The notes beneath the pieces were generated by a model that saw only the letters and a list, made by a program, of their open reading frames with translations, was not told the DNA's origin and searched no databases. The position numbers and the translations under genes are program-made. 64,000 bases of DNA from Chitinophagaceae bacterium (lineage in GTDB: Bacteria; Bacteroidota; Bacteroidia; Chitinophagales; Chitinophagaceae), in the NCBI GenBank assembly GCA_020403455.1, contig JADBXP010000010.1:62001-126000 (forward strand), given 5' to 3'. Positions 43,101 through 52,644 of this stretch are shown piece by piece. Within the stretch, counting starts at the first letter, position 1. Each line of letters begins with the position of its first letter.

Positions 43101-43246
43101 ACCTGGCATTGTTTACTAAGTACAGCGGTATAGATCCGGAGGTAAACGTTGACAAAAGCATCAACGGTATTCCTTCAAGAGGATTTGACTACACTCAGTA
43201 TCCAAGACCTCGTGTGTTCACTTTCGGTGCAAACATCGGTTTCTAA
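40169..43246 (+). CDS. SusC/RagA-family TonB-dependent outer-membrane receptor
   Basis: 1025 residues from the ATG at 40169 (the frame stays open to 40022 but only this ATG starts a signal peptide, MNCKKLVMPFLMGLFACFFVVAAHAQ). Order: carboxypeptidase-regulatory-like domain at about 28-105 (VTGKVSDAKDGSPLAGVSVVVKG), the SusC signature NEVVVVGYGTRKVKDLTGSV, plug domain to about 230 (LLQGRTPGVLV, TINIRGTGSISGSQEPLYVVDGVPL, SITVLKDASAAAIYGSRGANGVILI), and a beta-barrel ending in FTFGANIGF. It imports an oligomer with its SusD partner, driven by TonB. No ECF sigma or anti-sigma gene is adjacent. Confidence 0.95.
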   Translation: MNCKKLVMPFLMGLFACFFVVAAHAQTKTVTGKVSDAKDGSPLAGVSVVVKGSSTGTQTANDGSFRINAASNATLVFSSVGFGSKEVAVGANSTINVSLAATNDQLNEVVVVGYGTRKVKDLTGSVANVTAKDFNKGQIATPDQLLQGRTPGVLVTPSTGEPGAAATINIRGTGSISGSQEPLYVVDGVPLGQGGTLGGGSNGVEGGTTPRNPLAFLNPNDIESITVLKDASAAAIYGSRGANGVILITTKSGRGGRNGSFNLSANTNVATTAKRYDLMSASDFLAAAKKANIDGGADPDAAAEAVKFIDNGAVTDWQDQIFRTAISQNYNLSWGYNVGGTTARISGSYDDQQGIVRNSSLKRMTLRANVTQMLMDNKLKLELASTYSNTRSQYPPLSNSAGYQGSLLGAALQLNPTNPVRNPDGTFFQPGDQRNPVQMLAYFDDRDNINRFLNNLSATYQITKDLSYKAVFGYDQSKAVRTAFADPRLGSNAYGGTVNIFGRDLNNGIQQNGRMNEQTLRNTSVLFEQYLTYDKTFGKHNLNAILGYSNQSFQTEYEGRVGWGLGLTAVPGPSYDFRRDVGQFRNYANQVPGFDKNTLQSFFTRVNYSFADKYFLTATLRADGSSKFGSNNRYGVFPAFAFKWRAMNEDFIQKALGGILSDLSFRANYGILGSQDNLFSYSALNLQQKFDPVAGRVDGPAATTRFIQQGNPDLKWEQAATTGFGIDLTSKNRRLSATIDYYYTKRTNMLFFAPTPGGFAPQAFWWINLDGNVINKGWEVSLNYKIVQGRKFSWDVNYNMTTVNNTIEGLPIPINTGAVSGQGLTGAFAQTLTNGAPIFSWSVPVFQGFDGNGNARYADGAANQLVGTALPNFFAGLTNNFTYGNWNLSIFANAVTGFYVYNNTANALFLKGSLRNGRNVTNEVGNGPENPFNPGSVSTRFLEKGDFIRIANINLSYAVNLKKTNVIKSLTLFASGQNLALFTKYSGIDPEVNVDKSINGIPSRGFDYTQYPRPRVFTFGANIGF

Positions 43247-43270
43247 ATCAGAACTAACAAAACTGTAAAT

Positions 43271-44878
43271 ATGAAAACAAATATGAAAAAATACCTCTTA
43301 CTGGCTCTTGCTGCAGGTGTTGTTGGATTCAGTGCTTGTAGTAAGCTGGAACCAGAATTGGGGGGACCTAACTCTGTAGCTCCGCCCACTTCAAGCGGTG
43401 CTCCCACGCCTCCCTCTATCGCGGCTGTATATGAGCAATTGAATTCGTTGGTAGGTCAGTATGGTTATCAGGCCCTGCAGGAACACTCAACTGATGAGTT
43501 GATGGGACCTACCCGTGGTACTGACTGGGATGACTTTGGAACCTGGCGCCGCCTGCACCTGCATACATGGGGTGCTGATCACAATCAAATTAATGATGTG
43601 TGGAATCAATTGAATGGTGCACTTTTCCAAACTACTCTCGTAGCAGAATCTAGTACAGGACTTGTTCAGGCTGAAGGTCAGTTCCTCCGTGGATTCTTCC
43701 GCTTTTTAACCTGCGACATATACGGTCAGGTACAGACACGTCCTGCAACTGCTATAGCTTCAGTAATTCCTAAAGTGCTGACTAGAGCGCAAGCCATAGA
43801 CAGTGTAATTGCCGAAGTTGAGACAGCTGTAGCTACATTGCCTGCTTTTAACAGAGACAACCGTGCTCAAGCTACCAAAGAAGCTGCATGGGCTTTGCTT
43901 GCCAAAGCTTATCTGAACAGAGCTGTTTACAAGGCAGACCCTACCAAGCCGGAAGGTCCTTACACATTCAGCGCCGCTGACATGAACAAGGTAATTGAGA
44001 ATTGTGATAGAATACTGGCCAATTCACTTCTATCTCTTGATTCTTATTATTGGGATAATTTCAAGTGGGACAATGGAGATCAGTCCACTGAGAACATTTT
44101 CATTCGTAAGAATGGTGGTGATGCTCGCGCAGGTAATGGAACCAACAACGTATGGGCAACCTGCATGGGCTGGCACTACAACCAGCGTCCTTCAGGATGG
44201 AATGGTTTTACTACTTTGTCTGATTTCTATGATAGCTTTGAAGACAACGATAAGCGCAAAAGAGATACTGTTGCGAACTACACCAACCGAGTAGGATCCG
44301 TTGCCGGTTTCTTGATTGGTAGAGCATTCGGTCCCGTGAACCCAAGCAATAACAAGCAACCTGGTAATATTGGTGACCCGATTGGACCATTGTTTGATCG
44401 TTCCGGTAACCCATTGATTTTTACTCGTAACGCCAGTATCTTCTTCAATGGTGAGGCAAGCGGTATCCGTGTAAACAAATTCCTGCTCGATCCTAGCTCC
44501 ATCAATGATGGTGGTTGGGGAAGTGGCAACGAATTCCCATTCTTCCGTGAAGCTGATGTCATGCTGATGAAGGCTGAGGCCATTCTGCGTGGTGGCGCTC
44601 CTACTGGTGGTCAAACTGCACTCACTCTCGTAAATGCTGTTCGCGCTGCTAGAGGTGCTTCTGCACTTGCTTCTGTAAACCTCACTTCACTCCTCGCTGA
44701 AAGAGGCCGTGAGTTGTACATCGAGGGCTGGAGAAGAAACGACATGATCCGTTTCGGTGTATTCAACAATCCTGTACAGGAAAGACCTAATCAGTCTCAA
44801 GGTTATAAGGTGGTATTTCCAATTCCAAACCTTGCACTTTCTTCTAATCCTAACCTGAAGCAAAACTTCGGTTATTAA
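43271..44878 (+). CDS. SusD/RagB-family substrate-binding lipoprotein
   Basis: 535 residues. Lipobox cysteine C23 (VVGFSACSK; start could also be the ATG at 43283). Helical TPR-like SusD fold with the N-terminal SusD-like block and the C-terminal SusD/RagB block PFFREADVMLMKAEAILRGG and LLAERGRELYIEGWRRNDMIRFG, a standard family ending. It caps the SusC channel at the cell surface and binds the incoming ligand. 24 bases after susC; terminator downstream. Ligand unknown. Confidence 0.95.
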   Translation: MKTNMKKYLLLALAAGVVGFSACSKLEPELGGPNSVAPPTSSGAPTPPSIAAVYEQLNSLVGQYGYQALQEHSTDELMGPTRGTDWDDFGTWRRLHLHTWGADHNQINDVWNQLNGALFQTTLVAESSTGLVQAEGQFLRGFFRFLTCDIYGQVQTRPATAIASVIPKVLTRAQAIDSVIAEVETAVATLPAFNRDNRAQATKEAAWALLAKAYLNRAVYKADPTKPEGPYTFSAADMNKVIENCDRILANSLLSLDSYYWDNFKWDNGDQSTENIFIRKNGGDARAGNGTNNVWATCMGWHYNQRPSGWNGFTTLSDFYDSFEDNDKRKRDTVANYTNRVGSVAGFLIGRAFGPVNPSNNKQPGNIGDPIGPLFDRSGNPLIFTRNASIFFNGEASGIRVNKFLLDPSSINDGGWGSGNEFPFFREADVMLMKAEAILRGGAPTGGQTALTLVNAVRAARGASALASVNLTSLLAERGRELYIEGWRRNDMIRFGVFNNPVQERPNQSQGYKVVFPIPNLALSSNPNLKQNFGY

Positions 44879-44896
44879 TAGAATTTCTCTCTGAAT

Positions 44897-44928
44897 TAAA
44901 AAAGGCTGCCCATAAGGCGGCCTTTTTT
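44897..44928 (+). terminator. Rho-independent terminator after the SusC/SusD pair
   Basis: A-rich flank, stem AAAAAGGCTGCC with GGCGGCCTTTTT (one G-U), loop CATAA, T run to 44928. It separates susCD from the UnbV gene downstream. Confidence 0.85.
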
Positions 44929-44986
44929 AACATGGGGGTATAGGTACTTTGCTCTCATTTAGTCAACTTTGCAGCAATCAGCCACT

Positions 44987-47900
44987 ATGCGTGTCTTCTT
45001 ACAATTTATACTACCTCTTTTTCTGTTTCTTTCTTGTGGGAAATCGCAAAAAGAGACTGCTCGTTTCTCGCCTTTAGATAATACAGCCATTGAATTCCAA
45101 AATAAGATCCAGGAGACAAAAGAATTCAATGTTTTCAAATACCGTAATTTTTATAACGGCGGTGGAGTAGCTACAGGCGACATCAACAATGACGGACTAG
45201 CAGATGTTTTTTTTACTGCTAATCAGGGAAGCAATAAGTTGTACTTGAATAAAGGCAATCTTCAATTTGAAGATATTTCTGCGAAAGCAGGATTTACCAA
45301 TAAACCACAATGGAGTACCGGAGTTGTTTTAGTTGATATCAATAATGATGGCTGGCTCGATATTTATGTGTGCAATGCAGGCAACATGATGCAACCTGAG
45401 TTGAGAAAAAACCAGCTTTTCATCAACAACCACAACCTCACATTTACCGACAGTGCTGCTGCCTATGGTCTCGCTGACGATGGGTACACCACCCACGCTT
45501 CCTTCTTCGATTATGATCTCGACGGCGACCTGGATTGTTTTATCGTCAATAACAGTCCTATTCCCGTTAACACCCTCAACTATGCCAATACCCGTCAAAT
45601 TCCTGCCAGCCAGGCAAACGTGGCAGATTTTCTCAAGGGTGGCGGAGATCACCTATATAGAAATGACAATGGTAAGTTTACGGAAGTAACACACCAATCA
45701 GGTATTTATGGCAGCATCATCAGTTTCGGACTGGGTGTTACCGTGGGTGATGTCAATAGCGATGGCTGGCCGGATATATATGTTTCCAACGATTTTTTCG
45801 AGAAAGACTATCTCTACATCAACCAGCGCAATGGAGCTTTTAAAGATGAGTTGGAAGAACGCATTCAACACGTCAGTCTTTCCTCTATGGGTGCCGATAT
45901 TCAAGACATCAACAATGATGGCCATCCTGATATTTTCACCACTGACATGTTACCGGGAGATGATTACCGGCTGAAGACCAATACTTCCTTTGAAGGGTAT
46001 GATGTTTTCCAATTGAAACAACAGCAAGGATTTTACAACCAGTTCACCCAGAATTCATTGCAGGTCAATGATGGTACAGGCTATTTTCTGGAAACAGGAT
46101 TTTATAGCGGAGTAGCCGCCAGTGATTGGAGCTGGGGTGCACTTATTCTTGATGGTGATAATGACGGACTTTCAGATATTCTTGTATGCAATGGCATCTA
46201 CCGGGATGTAACCGATCAGGATTTCATTGACTTTTTTGCCAACGATGTTGTCAGGCATATGGTTGTAACCGGAAAGAAGGAAGAAGTGAGTACGGTCATT
46301 AATAAAATGCCTTCCGTGCCTGTTGCCAATAAGTTTTTTAGGAATACCGGCAACCTGAAATTTACCGATCAGGGAAATGATTGGGGCTTAGATAAACCAG
46401 GGTTTTCCAATGGTGCTGCTTACGCCGATCTGGACAACGACGGTGACCTCGATCTGGTGATCAGTAACGTGAATCAACCCGCACAGGTATATCGGAATAC
46501 AACAAGTGAAATGAAAAACGCTCACTATATTTCTTTTCTGCTGAGGTATAAAACCCCTAACACATTTGCTATCGGAGCAAACATTAAAGTACACAAAGGA
46601 AAACAGGTAATCACCCGTGAGATACTTCCTGCCCGCGGCTTCCAGTCCTCAGTCGAATACAAACAAACCATCGGTATTGGGAATGAACAGGTAGATTCAG
46701 TTCAGATCACCTGGCCCGATAAATCTCGTACTGTAATGATCAAGCCCGGAATTGATACACTATATACCATTGCCTACGATGTTGCTGAAAAAAATCCACC
46801 CAAGGAGAAACAGCGGTCTGTGCAACCTCTTTTCCAGCCAACATCGGTTCCTGTTCTAGCCCATGAAGAAGATGATTATGTAGATTTTTATTATGAGCGC
46901 AACATACCCTTTATGTTGTCCAGAGTAGGGCCCTGTGCTGCCACAGGAGATGTCAATGGTGATGGATTAGAAGATTTATATGTTGGAGGCAGCAGGAAGG
47001 TACCAGGACAGTTGTATCTGCAAACGAAAAATGGATACCAACAAAAACCTATCCCTGATTTTGTCAAATATCATTTCAGTGATATCAATGCTGCTGTTTT
47101 TCTGGATGCAGACAAAGATGGCGACCTTGATCTCTATACAGGTGGGGGAGGAAATTTTGCCACATCTGCTTCGCAAACATTTCAGCATCTTTTGTTCCTC
47201 AATGACGGCAAAGGTAATTTTCAGTTAAAGCCCGGAGCTACTCCAATCAATACGACCAATTGTGCAGTGCTTGTTCCCATGGATTATGATGGGGATGGTG
47301 ATTTGGATTTGTTTGCAGGGAGCAGAAGCCAGCCACAGGACTATGGAACTTTACCTGCTTCTTTTCTATTGCAAAATGATGGCAAAGGAAACTTTACAGA
47401 TGTAACTGCATCCCAGGCACCTGCTTTTCTTCAATTGGGAATGATTACCTCCGCTACATGGCTTCCCTTGCAGAAGGGGGCTCAACCAGTATTAACTGTT
47501 GTAGGAGAATGGATGGCACCCAGGTCGTTTCAATATGCTGGTGGTAAATGGAAAGAAATTGAAAACGGACTTTCTGCCTACAAAGGATGGTGGCAAACAA
47601 TCACAGCCGGTGACTTAGATAAAGACGGTGATATAGATTTTATCATCGGGAACTTGGGGGAGAACTTTTATCTCAGGCCTTCTAAAACCCAACCGGTACG
47701 TTTGTGGTTGAAAGATTTTGATAACAATGGTATTCCCGATAAAATTATTTCACAAAGCATTGGCGGGAAGGATATGCCCGTATTTACAAAAAGAGAAATT
47801 ACCGATCAGCTCCCCAACCTGAAAAAAGAAAATCTCATTCATGCTGAATTCGCCAAGAAGTCTGTACAGGATTTATTTGGTAAAAACATGGATGCAGCTG

Positions 47901-48295
47901 TTATGCAGGAAGTCAATTGTAGCTACTCTGTTGTGGCGCTCAATGACGGTAAAGGCATTTTTTCAGTCCAACCGTTACCGATCAATGTTCAACTCACTTC
48001 ATTGAATGCCGCTCAAATCAAAGACATTGATCAGGATGGATATCCCGATCTGGTAACTGCCGGCAACTTCTTTGATATATTACCACAGTTTTGCAGATTG
48101 GATGCAGGGTACGGACAAGTATTGATCAACAATAAAAAGGGCGGCTTCTCTACATTAACTCCACAAGAAAGTGGACTCCGGATTCGGGGAGCAGTGCGGA
48201 ATATTGTAGCAACAAAACAGGGCAACAAAGACATTTACCTATTTCTGATCAACAATGACCGACCGGTAGCGTATGTGCTGGGAGCGGGTAAATAA
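44987..48295 (+). CDS. FG-GAP/VCBS repeat lipoprotein with ASPIC/UnbV domain (CRTAC1-like), copy 1
   Basis: 1102 residues from the ATG at 44987 (a TTG at 44969 is less likely). Lipobox cysteine C17 (FLFLSC). An N-terminal FG-GAP/VCBS beta-propeller at about 60-500 has seven Ca-binding loops of the form D-x-N/D-x-DG-x-x-D (e.g. DINNDGLAD, DLDNDGDLD). An ASPIC/UnbV domain lies at about 525-585 (RGFQSSVEYKQTIGIG, VQITWPDKSRTVM). A second propeller block at about 640-1090 has DVNGDGLED, DYDGDGDLD, DLDKDGDID and DIDQDGYPD. Homologous to animal CRTAC1 and to bacterial UnbV proteins; function unknown. Probably surface-exposed. Six bases upstream of copy 2. Confidence 0.9.
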   Translation: MRVFLQFILPLFLFLSCGKSQKETARFSPLDNTAIEFQNKIQETKEFNVFKYRNFYNGGGVATGDINNDGLADVFFTANQGSNKLYLNKGNLQFEDISAKAGFTNKPQWSTGVVLVDINNDGWLDIYVCNAGNMMQPELRKNQLFINNHNLTFTDSAAAYGLADDGYTTHASFFDYDLDGDLDCFIVNNSPIPVNTLNYANTRQIPASQANVADFLKGGGDHLYRNDNGKFTEVTHQSGIYGSIISFGLGVTVGDVNSDGWPDIYVSNDFFEKDYLYINQRNGAFKDELEERIQHVSLSSMGADIQDINNDGHPDIFTTDMLPGDDYRLKTNTSFEGYDVFQLKQQQGFYNQFTQNSLQVNDGTGYFLETGFYSGVAASDWSWGALILDGDNDGLSDILVCNGIYRDVTDQDFIDFFANDVVRHMVVTGKKEEVSTVINKMPSVPVANKFFRNTGNLKFTDQGNDWGLDKPGFSNGAAYADLDNDGDLDLVISNVNQPAQVYRNTTSEMKNAHYISFLLRYKTPNTFAIGANIKVHKGKQVITREILPARGFQSSVEYKQTIGIGNEQVDSVQITWPDKSRTVMIKPGIDTLYTIAYDVAEKNPPKEKQRSVQPLFQPTSVPVLAHEEDDYVDFYYERNIPFMLSRVGPCAATGDVNGDGLEDLYVGGSRKVPGQLYLQTKNGYQQKPIPDFVKYHFSDINAAVFLDADKDGDLDLYTGGGGNFATSASQTFQHLLFLNDGKGNFQLKPGATPINTTNCAVLVPMDYDGDGDLDLFAGSRSQPQDYGTLPASFLLQNDGKGNFTDVTASQAPAFLQLGMITSATWLPLQKGAQPVLTVVGEWMAPRSFQYAGGKWKEIENGLSAYKGWWQTITAGDLDKDGDIDFIIGNLGENFYLRPSKTQPVRLWLKDFDNNGIPDKIISQSIGGKDMPVFTKREITDQLPNLKKENLIHAEFAKKSVQDLFGKNMDAAVMQEVNCSYSVVALNDGKGIFSVQPLPINVQLTSLNAAQIKDIDQDGYPDLVTAGNFFDILPQFCRLDAGYGQVLINNKKGGFSTLTPQESGLRIRGAVRNIVATKQGNKDIYLFLINNDRPVAYVLGAGK

Positions 48296-48301
48296 TCATC
48301 C

Positions 48302-51300
48302 ATGGATGTAAGAACCAATACAGGCCGGTTGCTTTCAATGCTTTTTATTTTCCTGATTGGAATATATACTCCTGCGTGCCGAAAAACGAACTCATCTGAC
48401 CACTCGCTGTTCACTGTTCTTGACAGCAGTAAGACAGGCATCACCTTTGCTAACCGGCTCCTTCCGACACCGGCCTTTAATCTCTTTTCATACATGTACT
48501 ATTACAATGGTGCGGGTGTGGGAGTGGGGGACTTTAATAACGACGGATTGCCTGATCTCTTTTTTGCAGCCAGTCAGCATCCCAATGCCCTCTACCTGAA
48601 TAAGGGACAAATGAAATTTGACGATGTATCGCTGGCAGCAGGAATACCTCGAGACAGCAGTTGGAGTACGGGAGTATCTGTGATTGATATCAACCGGGAT
48701 GGTTTGCTGGATATTTATGTATGTAAAGTAGGCAATTACAAAATTCTCAAGGGAAAAAACCAATTATTGGTTTGCGATAGCATTGATAAGAAAGGAATTC
48801 CGCATTATACCGAGCGGGCTGCTGATTACGGCCTAGATTTTTCAGGATTCAGCACGCACGCGGCATTTCTCGATTATGATGGCGATGGAGATCTGGATAT
48901 GTTTCTGCTGAATCATTCCGTAAACCACGATGGAAATTACGCACCCAGAGAGGTATTTGAAAACACTTTTGATTCGCTCGCAGGTCAACGCCTTTACCGC
49001 AATGATACCCGGAAAGAAAAAGATGGATCTGTTTCAGGTAAATTCACCAATGTTACACGTGAAGCCGGAATCAAGGGAACCAGAATAGGGTATGGCCTGG
49101 GTGTAGCGGTATCTGATATCAACCTGGATGGTTGGCCTGATATTTACGTCGGCAATGATTTTCATGAAAATGATTACCTATATATCAACCAGAAAAATGG
49201 CAGCTTCCGGGATGAGAACATTCAGCGCCTTTCTCATACCAGCCAATTTAGTATGGGGGTAGATGTGGCTGATATCAACAACGATGCTCATCCGGATGTG
49301 GTTTCCATGGATATGTTGCCCTACGACCCTTATATGTTGCGACGTTCGCTGGCAGAGGATGACTATACCATATTTGAACAGAAAATATTTTATGGTTACA
49401 TGTATCAGTATGCCCGCAATAATCTTCAGTTGAACCGGGGCAATGGAACATTTGGAGAAATTGGTCAGTATGCAGGTATCCAAGCAACAGACTGGAGTTG
49501 GGCAGCTCTGTGGATGGATTTTGACAATGACGGTAACAAGGATCTTTTTGTGTCCAATGGAATTCCAAAAAGAATGAATGATATAGATTATATCAACTTT
49601 GTTTCAGGGGATGATATTCAGCAAAAATTACGGTCTAACAACATCCGGGACAAGGATCTGTCGCTCACTAAAAAATTTCCGGAAATCAAGATTCCTAATC
49701 AGTTTTTCTGGAACACAGGAAATCTTCGCTTTGATAATTATACTGATAGCATCAAGAATAATCTTCCCACCTTTTCCAATGGGGCAGCCTATGCAGATCT
49801 TGATTTGGATGGCGATCTCGATATAGTTGTCAATAACATCGATGATCCCGGTTTTATATACGCAAACAATACCAATACAACCAAAAGCAAAGTTGCTTCA
49901 GCAAGCATCACCCTGCGGGGAAGTGAGTTAAATCCGCTGGCCATAGGTGCCAGGGTTTTATTGTATAGTCAAGATCAGGTTGCCAGCTATGAATACCAGC
50001 CTGTACACGGCTTTCAGTCCAGCATGCTGCTCCCCATGCACATAGGGTTGAATACCAAAAAAATTGATTCCGCGATTTTGATCTGGCCGGATCATCGCTA
50101 TCAGCACATCCGGGTACATACTGACAAGAGAGACACATTTCAATACAATTCCCAACTCCCCTTGTTTAATTTCGAAAGGTTTCATCAGGACAAGAAGGAA
50201 CAGGATTGGGAAGATGTAACAGCAAGCACAGGATTCAATTATCGGCATGTTGAAAATGTATTCAATGAATTCAATCGGGAGCCACTGATGCCCGCGATGA
50301 TGTCTACTGAAGGCCCGGCAATAGCTGTGGCTGATATCAACAGAGATGGACTAGAAGATATTTTTTGCGGTGCATCGAAGGGTTATCCTGCAGCGGTCTA
50401 TCTTCAAACAGCCGAGGGCACCTTCCAAAAGTTACCGGAACCTGCGCTGGCAGTAGATTCTATGTGGGAGCATGTTGCGGCTGTATGGTTGGATGTTAAT
50501 CGTGACGGGAATCCTGATCTTTTGATTGCAACGGGAGGGAATGAATTTTATGGGAATGATGAGCACCAGCAACCACTCTTGTATATCAATGACGGAACCG
50601 GAAAGCTTACGCGTCAGCAGGGCGCTTTTCCAGGGATTTACGGAACCTTTAGCTGTATAGCAGTCAACGATATCAATAAGGATGGATTACCTGACCTGTT
50701 TTTAGGTGGAAGGGCAGAGCCATGGAAGTACGGTATTCCTACCCGATCTTATTTATTGGTCAACAATGCTAAGATGCAGTTCGAAGATAGAACCAATCAA
50801 TTCTGTTCTGAACTTGTAACACCTGGAATGATCACAGATGCACATTGGCAGGACTTCGATAAAAATGGTCAGGCAGATCTACTTGTTAGTTACGATTGGG
50901 GGGGAATTGATCTTTGGCTTACTGTGGGAAAAAAGATGCAGAAAAAAGTAATTACCGATCGGCATGGCTGGTGGAACAGTTGTACACCCGTTGATGTTGA
51001 TGGAGATGGTGACCTTGATATTGTAGCGGGCAACTTTGGCTTGAACAGCCGCTTGCAGGCAAGTGAAAAAGAGCCCGTTCAAATGTGGGTGGGAGATTTT
51101 GATGACAATGGCATATTTGAACAGATAGTAACTTATCACCTTCGGGGAGAGGAGATCTGCTTTTCTAGCAAAACCCAATTAGAGAAGCGCATGCCGGTTC
51201 TGAAAAAGCAGTTTCTTTATGCGGAAGAATTTGCTAAGACAAGCGTTAGTCAACTTTTTCCTTCCGCCAAGTGGAAAGCGGCTCATCGGTTGTATGCCAA

Positions 51301-51658
51301 TTATTTTGCCAATACCGTTTTCCTGAATCAGGGCAATTTACGTTTCGAGCCCTTGGTACTTCCCGGTGCAGCCCAGTTCACAAGCTTACGAACATCTGTC
51401 GCGCAAAGGGATTCCACAGGAATCGGCCTACTTCACCTCGGAAATTTTTATGAGTACAATGTTGAGATAGGAAGGCAGGATGCCGGTGAAGGTTTATGGA
51501 TCCGGTATCCGGTCGGGAAAGAACCGAAAGTTGATATCATCAAGAACTTCAGGATTTCCGGTCAAGTTCGTAAGATTCTACCCATCCATATAAGCGGAAA
51601 ACAGGCCTACATCTTAGCTAAAAACAATGATAGCTGGCAAATTATCCGGCACAAGTAA
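48302..51658 (+). CDS. FG-GAP/VCBS repeat lipoprotein with ASPIC/UnbV domain, copy 2
   Basis: 1118 residues. Lipobox cysteine C26 (IYTPACRK). Same architecture as copy 1: N-terminal propeller (DFNNDGLPD, DINRDGLLD, DYDGDGDLD, DINLDGWPD, DFDNDGNKD, DLDLDGDLD), UnbV domain (VHGFQSSMLLPMHIGL, SAILIWPDHRYQHIRV), second propeller (DINRDGLED, DVNRDGNPD, DINKDGLPD, DVDGDGDLD). The late block YAEEFAKTSVSQLFPSAKWKAAH is shared with copies 1 and 3. Starts 6 bases after the copy 1 stop, so co-translated. Sequence identity with copy 1 is moderate by eye; an old duplication. Confidence 0.9.
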   Translation: MDVRTNTGRLLSMLFIFLIGIYTPACRKTNSSDHSLFTVLDSSKTGITFANRLLPTPAFNLFSYMYYYNGAGVGVGDFNNDGLPDLFFAASQHPNALYLNKGQMKFDDVSLAAGIPRDSSWSTGVSVIDINRDGLLDIYVCKVGNYKILKGKNQLLVCDSIDKKGIPHYTERAADYGLDFSGFSTHAAFLDYDGDGDLDMFLLNHSVNHDGNYAPREVFENTFDSLAGQRLYRNDTRKEKDGSVSGKFTNVTREAGIKGTRIGYGLGVAVSDINLDGWPDIYVGNDFHENDYLYINQKNGSFRDENIQRLSHTSQFSMGVDVADINNDAHPDVVSMDMLPYDPYMLRRSLAEDDYTIFEQKIFYGYMYQYARNNLQLNRGNGTFGEIGQYAGIQATDWSWAALWMDFDNDGNKDLFVSNGIPKRMNDIDYINFVSGDDIQQKLRSNNIRDKDLSLTKKFPEIKIPNQFFWNTGNLRFDNYTDSIKNNLPTFSNGAAYADLDLDGDLDIVVNNIDDPGFIYANNTNTTKSKVASASITLRGSELNPLAIGARVLLYSQDQVASYEYQPVHGFQSSMLLPMHIGLNTKKIDSAILIWPDHRYQHIRVHTDKRDTFQYNSQLPLFNFERFHQDKKEQDWEDVTASTGFNYRHVENVFNEFNREPLMPAMMSTEGPAIAVADINRDGLEDIFCGASKGYPAAVYLQTAEGTFQKLPEPALAVDSMWEHVAAVWLDVNRDGNPDLLIATGGNEFYGNDEHQQPLLYINDGTGKLTRQQGAFPGIYGTFSCIAVNDINKDGLPDLFLGGRAEPWKYGIPTRSYLLVNNAKMQFEDRTNQFCSELVTPGMITDAHWQDFDKNGQADLLVSYDWGGIDLWLTVGKKMQKKVITDRHGWWNSCTPVDVDGDGDLDIVAGNFGLNSRLQASEKEPVQMWVGDFDDNGIFEQIVTYHLRGEEICFSSKTQLEKRMPVLKKQFLYAEEFAKTSVSQLFPSAKWKAAHRLYANYFANTVFLNQGNLRFEPLVLPGAAQFTSLRTSVAQRDSTGIGLLHLGNFYEYNVEIGRQDAGEGLWIRYPVGKEPKVDIIKNFRISGQVRKILPIHISGKQAYILAKNNDSWQIIRHK

Positions 51659-51687
51659 TTCAGATGAATACGGCTATATAATTTCTG

Positions 51688-52608
51688 CTAGTTAAATACA
51701 GGATAATTGATTTGCGTCACCCACTTTGTTGAATCTGTTTGTTTTCTTCTGTCTGTAATTAACTGTTGAAAGGGTATGGCAGGGGATTGTTTGTGGTTAT
51801 CGCGCAGGTAATTTTCCATCTCTCTTTCAGCCTCGGCGACTCTTGACCATCCACCGGTAACATCTGCTTTCATTAGAAAGCCCGGTGCCATGGTTTTATT
51901 CTTGAATTGGTTGTTGGGTTCTATGGGTTTTTCCACAGGAACTGCTGTCATCATTTGATATGTTTTTTCATCTATCGGTCGAATATGTAAAATGGGTTGT
52001 CCCAAGACAGTAACCTGTTGAGCCGTAAGAAATTTCTCCAGCGTATCGATCACCGTATAAACTTCTGACGTAGCTGGGAAGTGATCGAAATCTTGCATGG
52101 CAGATACCCAATTGATATTGTCGACACGACCTCTACTGATGTCAATGCCATATATATTTTTTGTTTCGCCAAAGAAACTGTTCAAATTGTTTAGAAATCC
52201 TTCCGCAGTTTTCACGACGGGCTTTGTAATGGCTTTTACAATTCTTGAAAAGAAGTTACCGGGATTACCCTCAGTGACCATTACATTGAATTGGGTTTGA
52301 TTATTTAATGCGGGGGTAAAGCTGAATTCAATGATGTTTTTATCATTCATATCTATAGCATAGAAACCATTGAGCAGTATTTTTTGCATCACATATTTTT
52401 TCCCCTCCCACTCGAAGCTGCTATCATTCACATTTGTGCCGGGCAGCCACTTGGCTCTTTGATCTCCGTTCAGAAAAAGGCGGTTAGCCGCATCCGGAGG
52501 GCAGTTAACAGTTCCAGATGCCGTATATGTTTTAATATAGTTACGGGATAAAAAAATGAGTCCGGCAGCAATTCCGACCACAATCAGTAATCCAAGGATT
52601 TTTTTCAT
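51688..52608 (-). CDS. Membrane-anchored SRPBCC-like plus GyrI-like domain protein
   Basis: 306 residues. One N-terminal helix (KKILGLLIVVGIAAGLIFLS), without a clear cleavage site, so probably an anchor. Residues ~30-180 look like an SRPBCC/polyketide-cyclase domain (CPPDAANRLFLNGDQRAKWLPG, FSFTPALNNQTQFNVMV). The C-terminal ~180-306 resembles a GyrI-like small-molecule-binding domain (VTVLGQPILHIRPIDEKTYQMMTAVPVEKPI, KTMAPGFLMKADVTGGWSRVAEAEREMENYL). Assignment is by eye and moderate. Located between convergent UnbV genes; no role in the locus is evident. Confidence 0.7.
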   Translation of the reverse strand: MKKILGLLIVVGIAAGLIFLSRNYIKTYTASGTVNCPPDAANRLFLNGDQRAKWLPGTNVNDSSFEWEGKKYVMQKILLNGFYAIDMNDKNIIEFSFTPALNNQTQFNVMVTEGNPGNFFSRIVKAITKPVVKTAEGFLNNLNSFFGETKNIYGIDISRGRVDNINWVSAMQDFDHFPATSEVYTVIDTLEKFLTAQQVTVLGQPILHIRPIDEKTYQMMTAVPVEKPIEPNNQFKNKTMAPGFLMKADVTGGWSRVAEAEREMENYLRDNHKQSPAIPFQQLITDRRKQTDSTKWVTQINYPVFN

Positions 52609-52644
52609 TTTTTTTCTTTTTACGAGCGCAAAATTAAAGTCTGT

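Noticed and set aside
45160..51600. Many short DxDxDG-coding repeats as a CRISPR or tandem-repeat array
   Set aside because: They are in frame, variable in sequence, and encode Ca-binding loops of FG-GAP/VCBS propeller blades.
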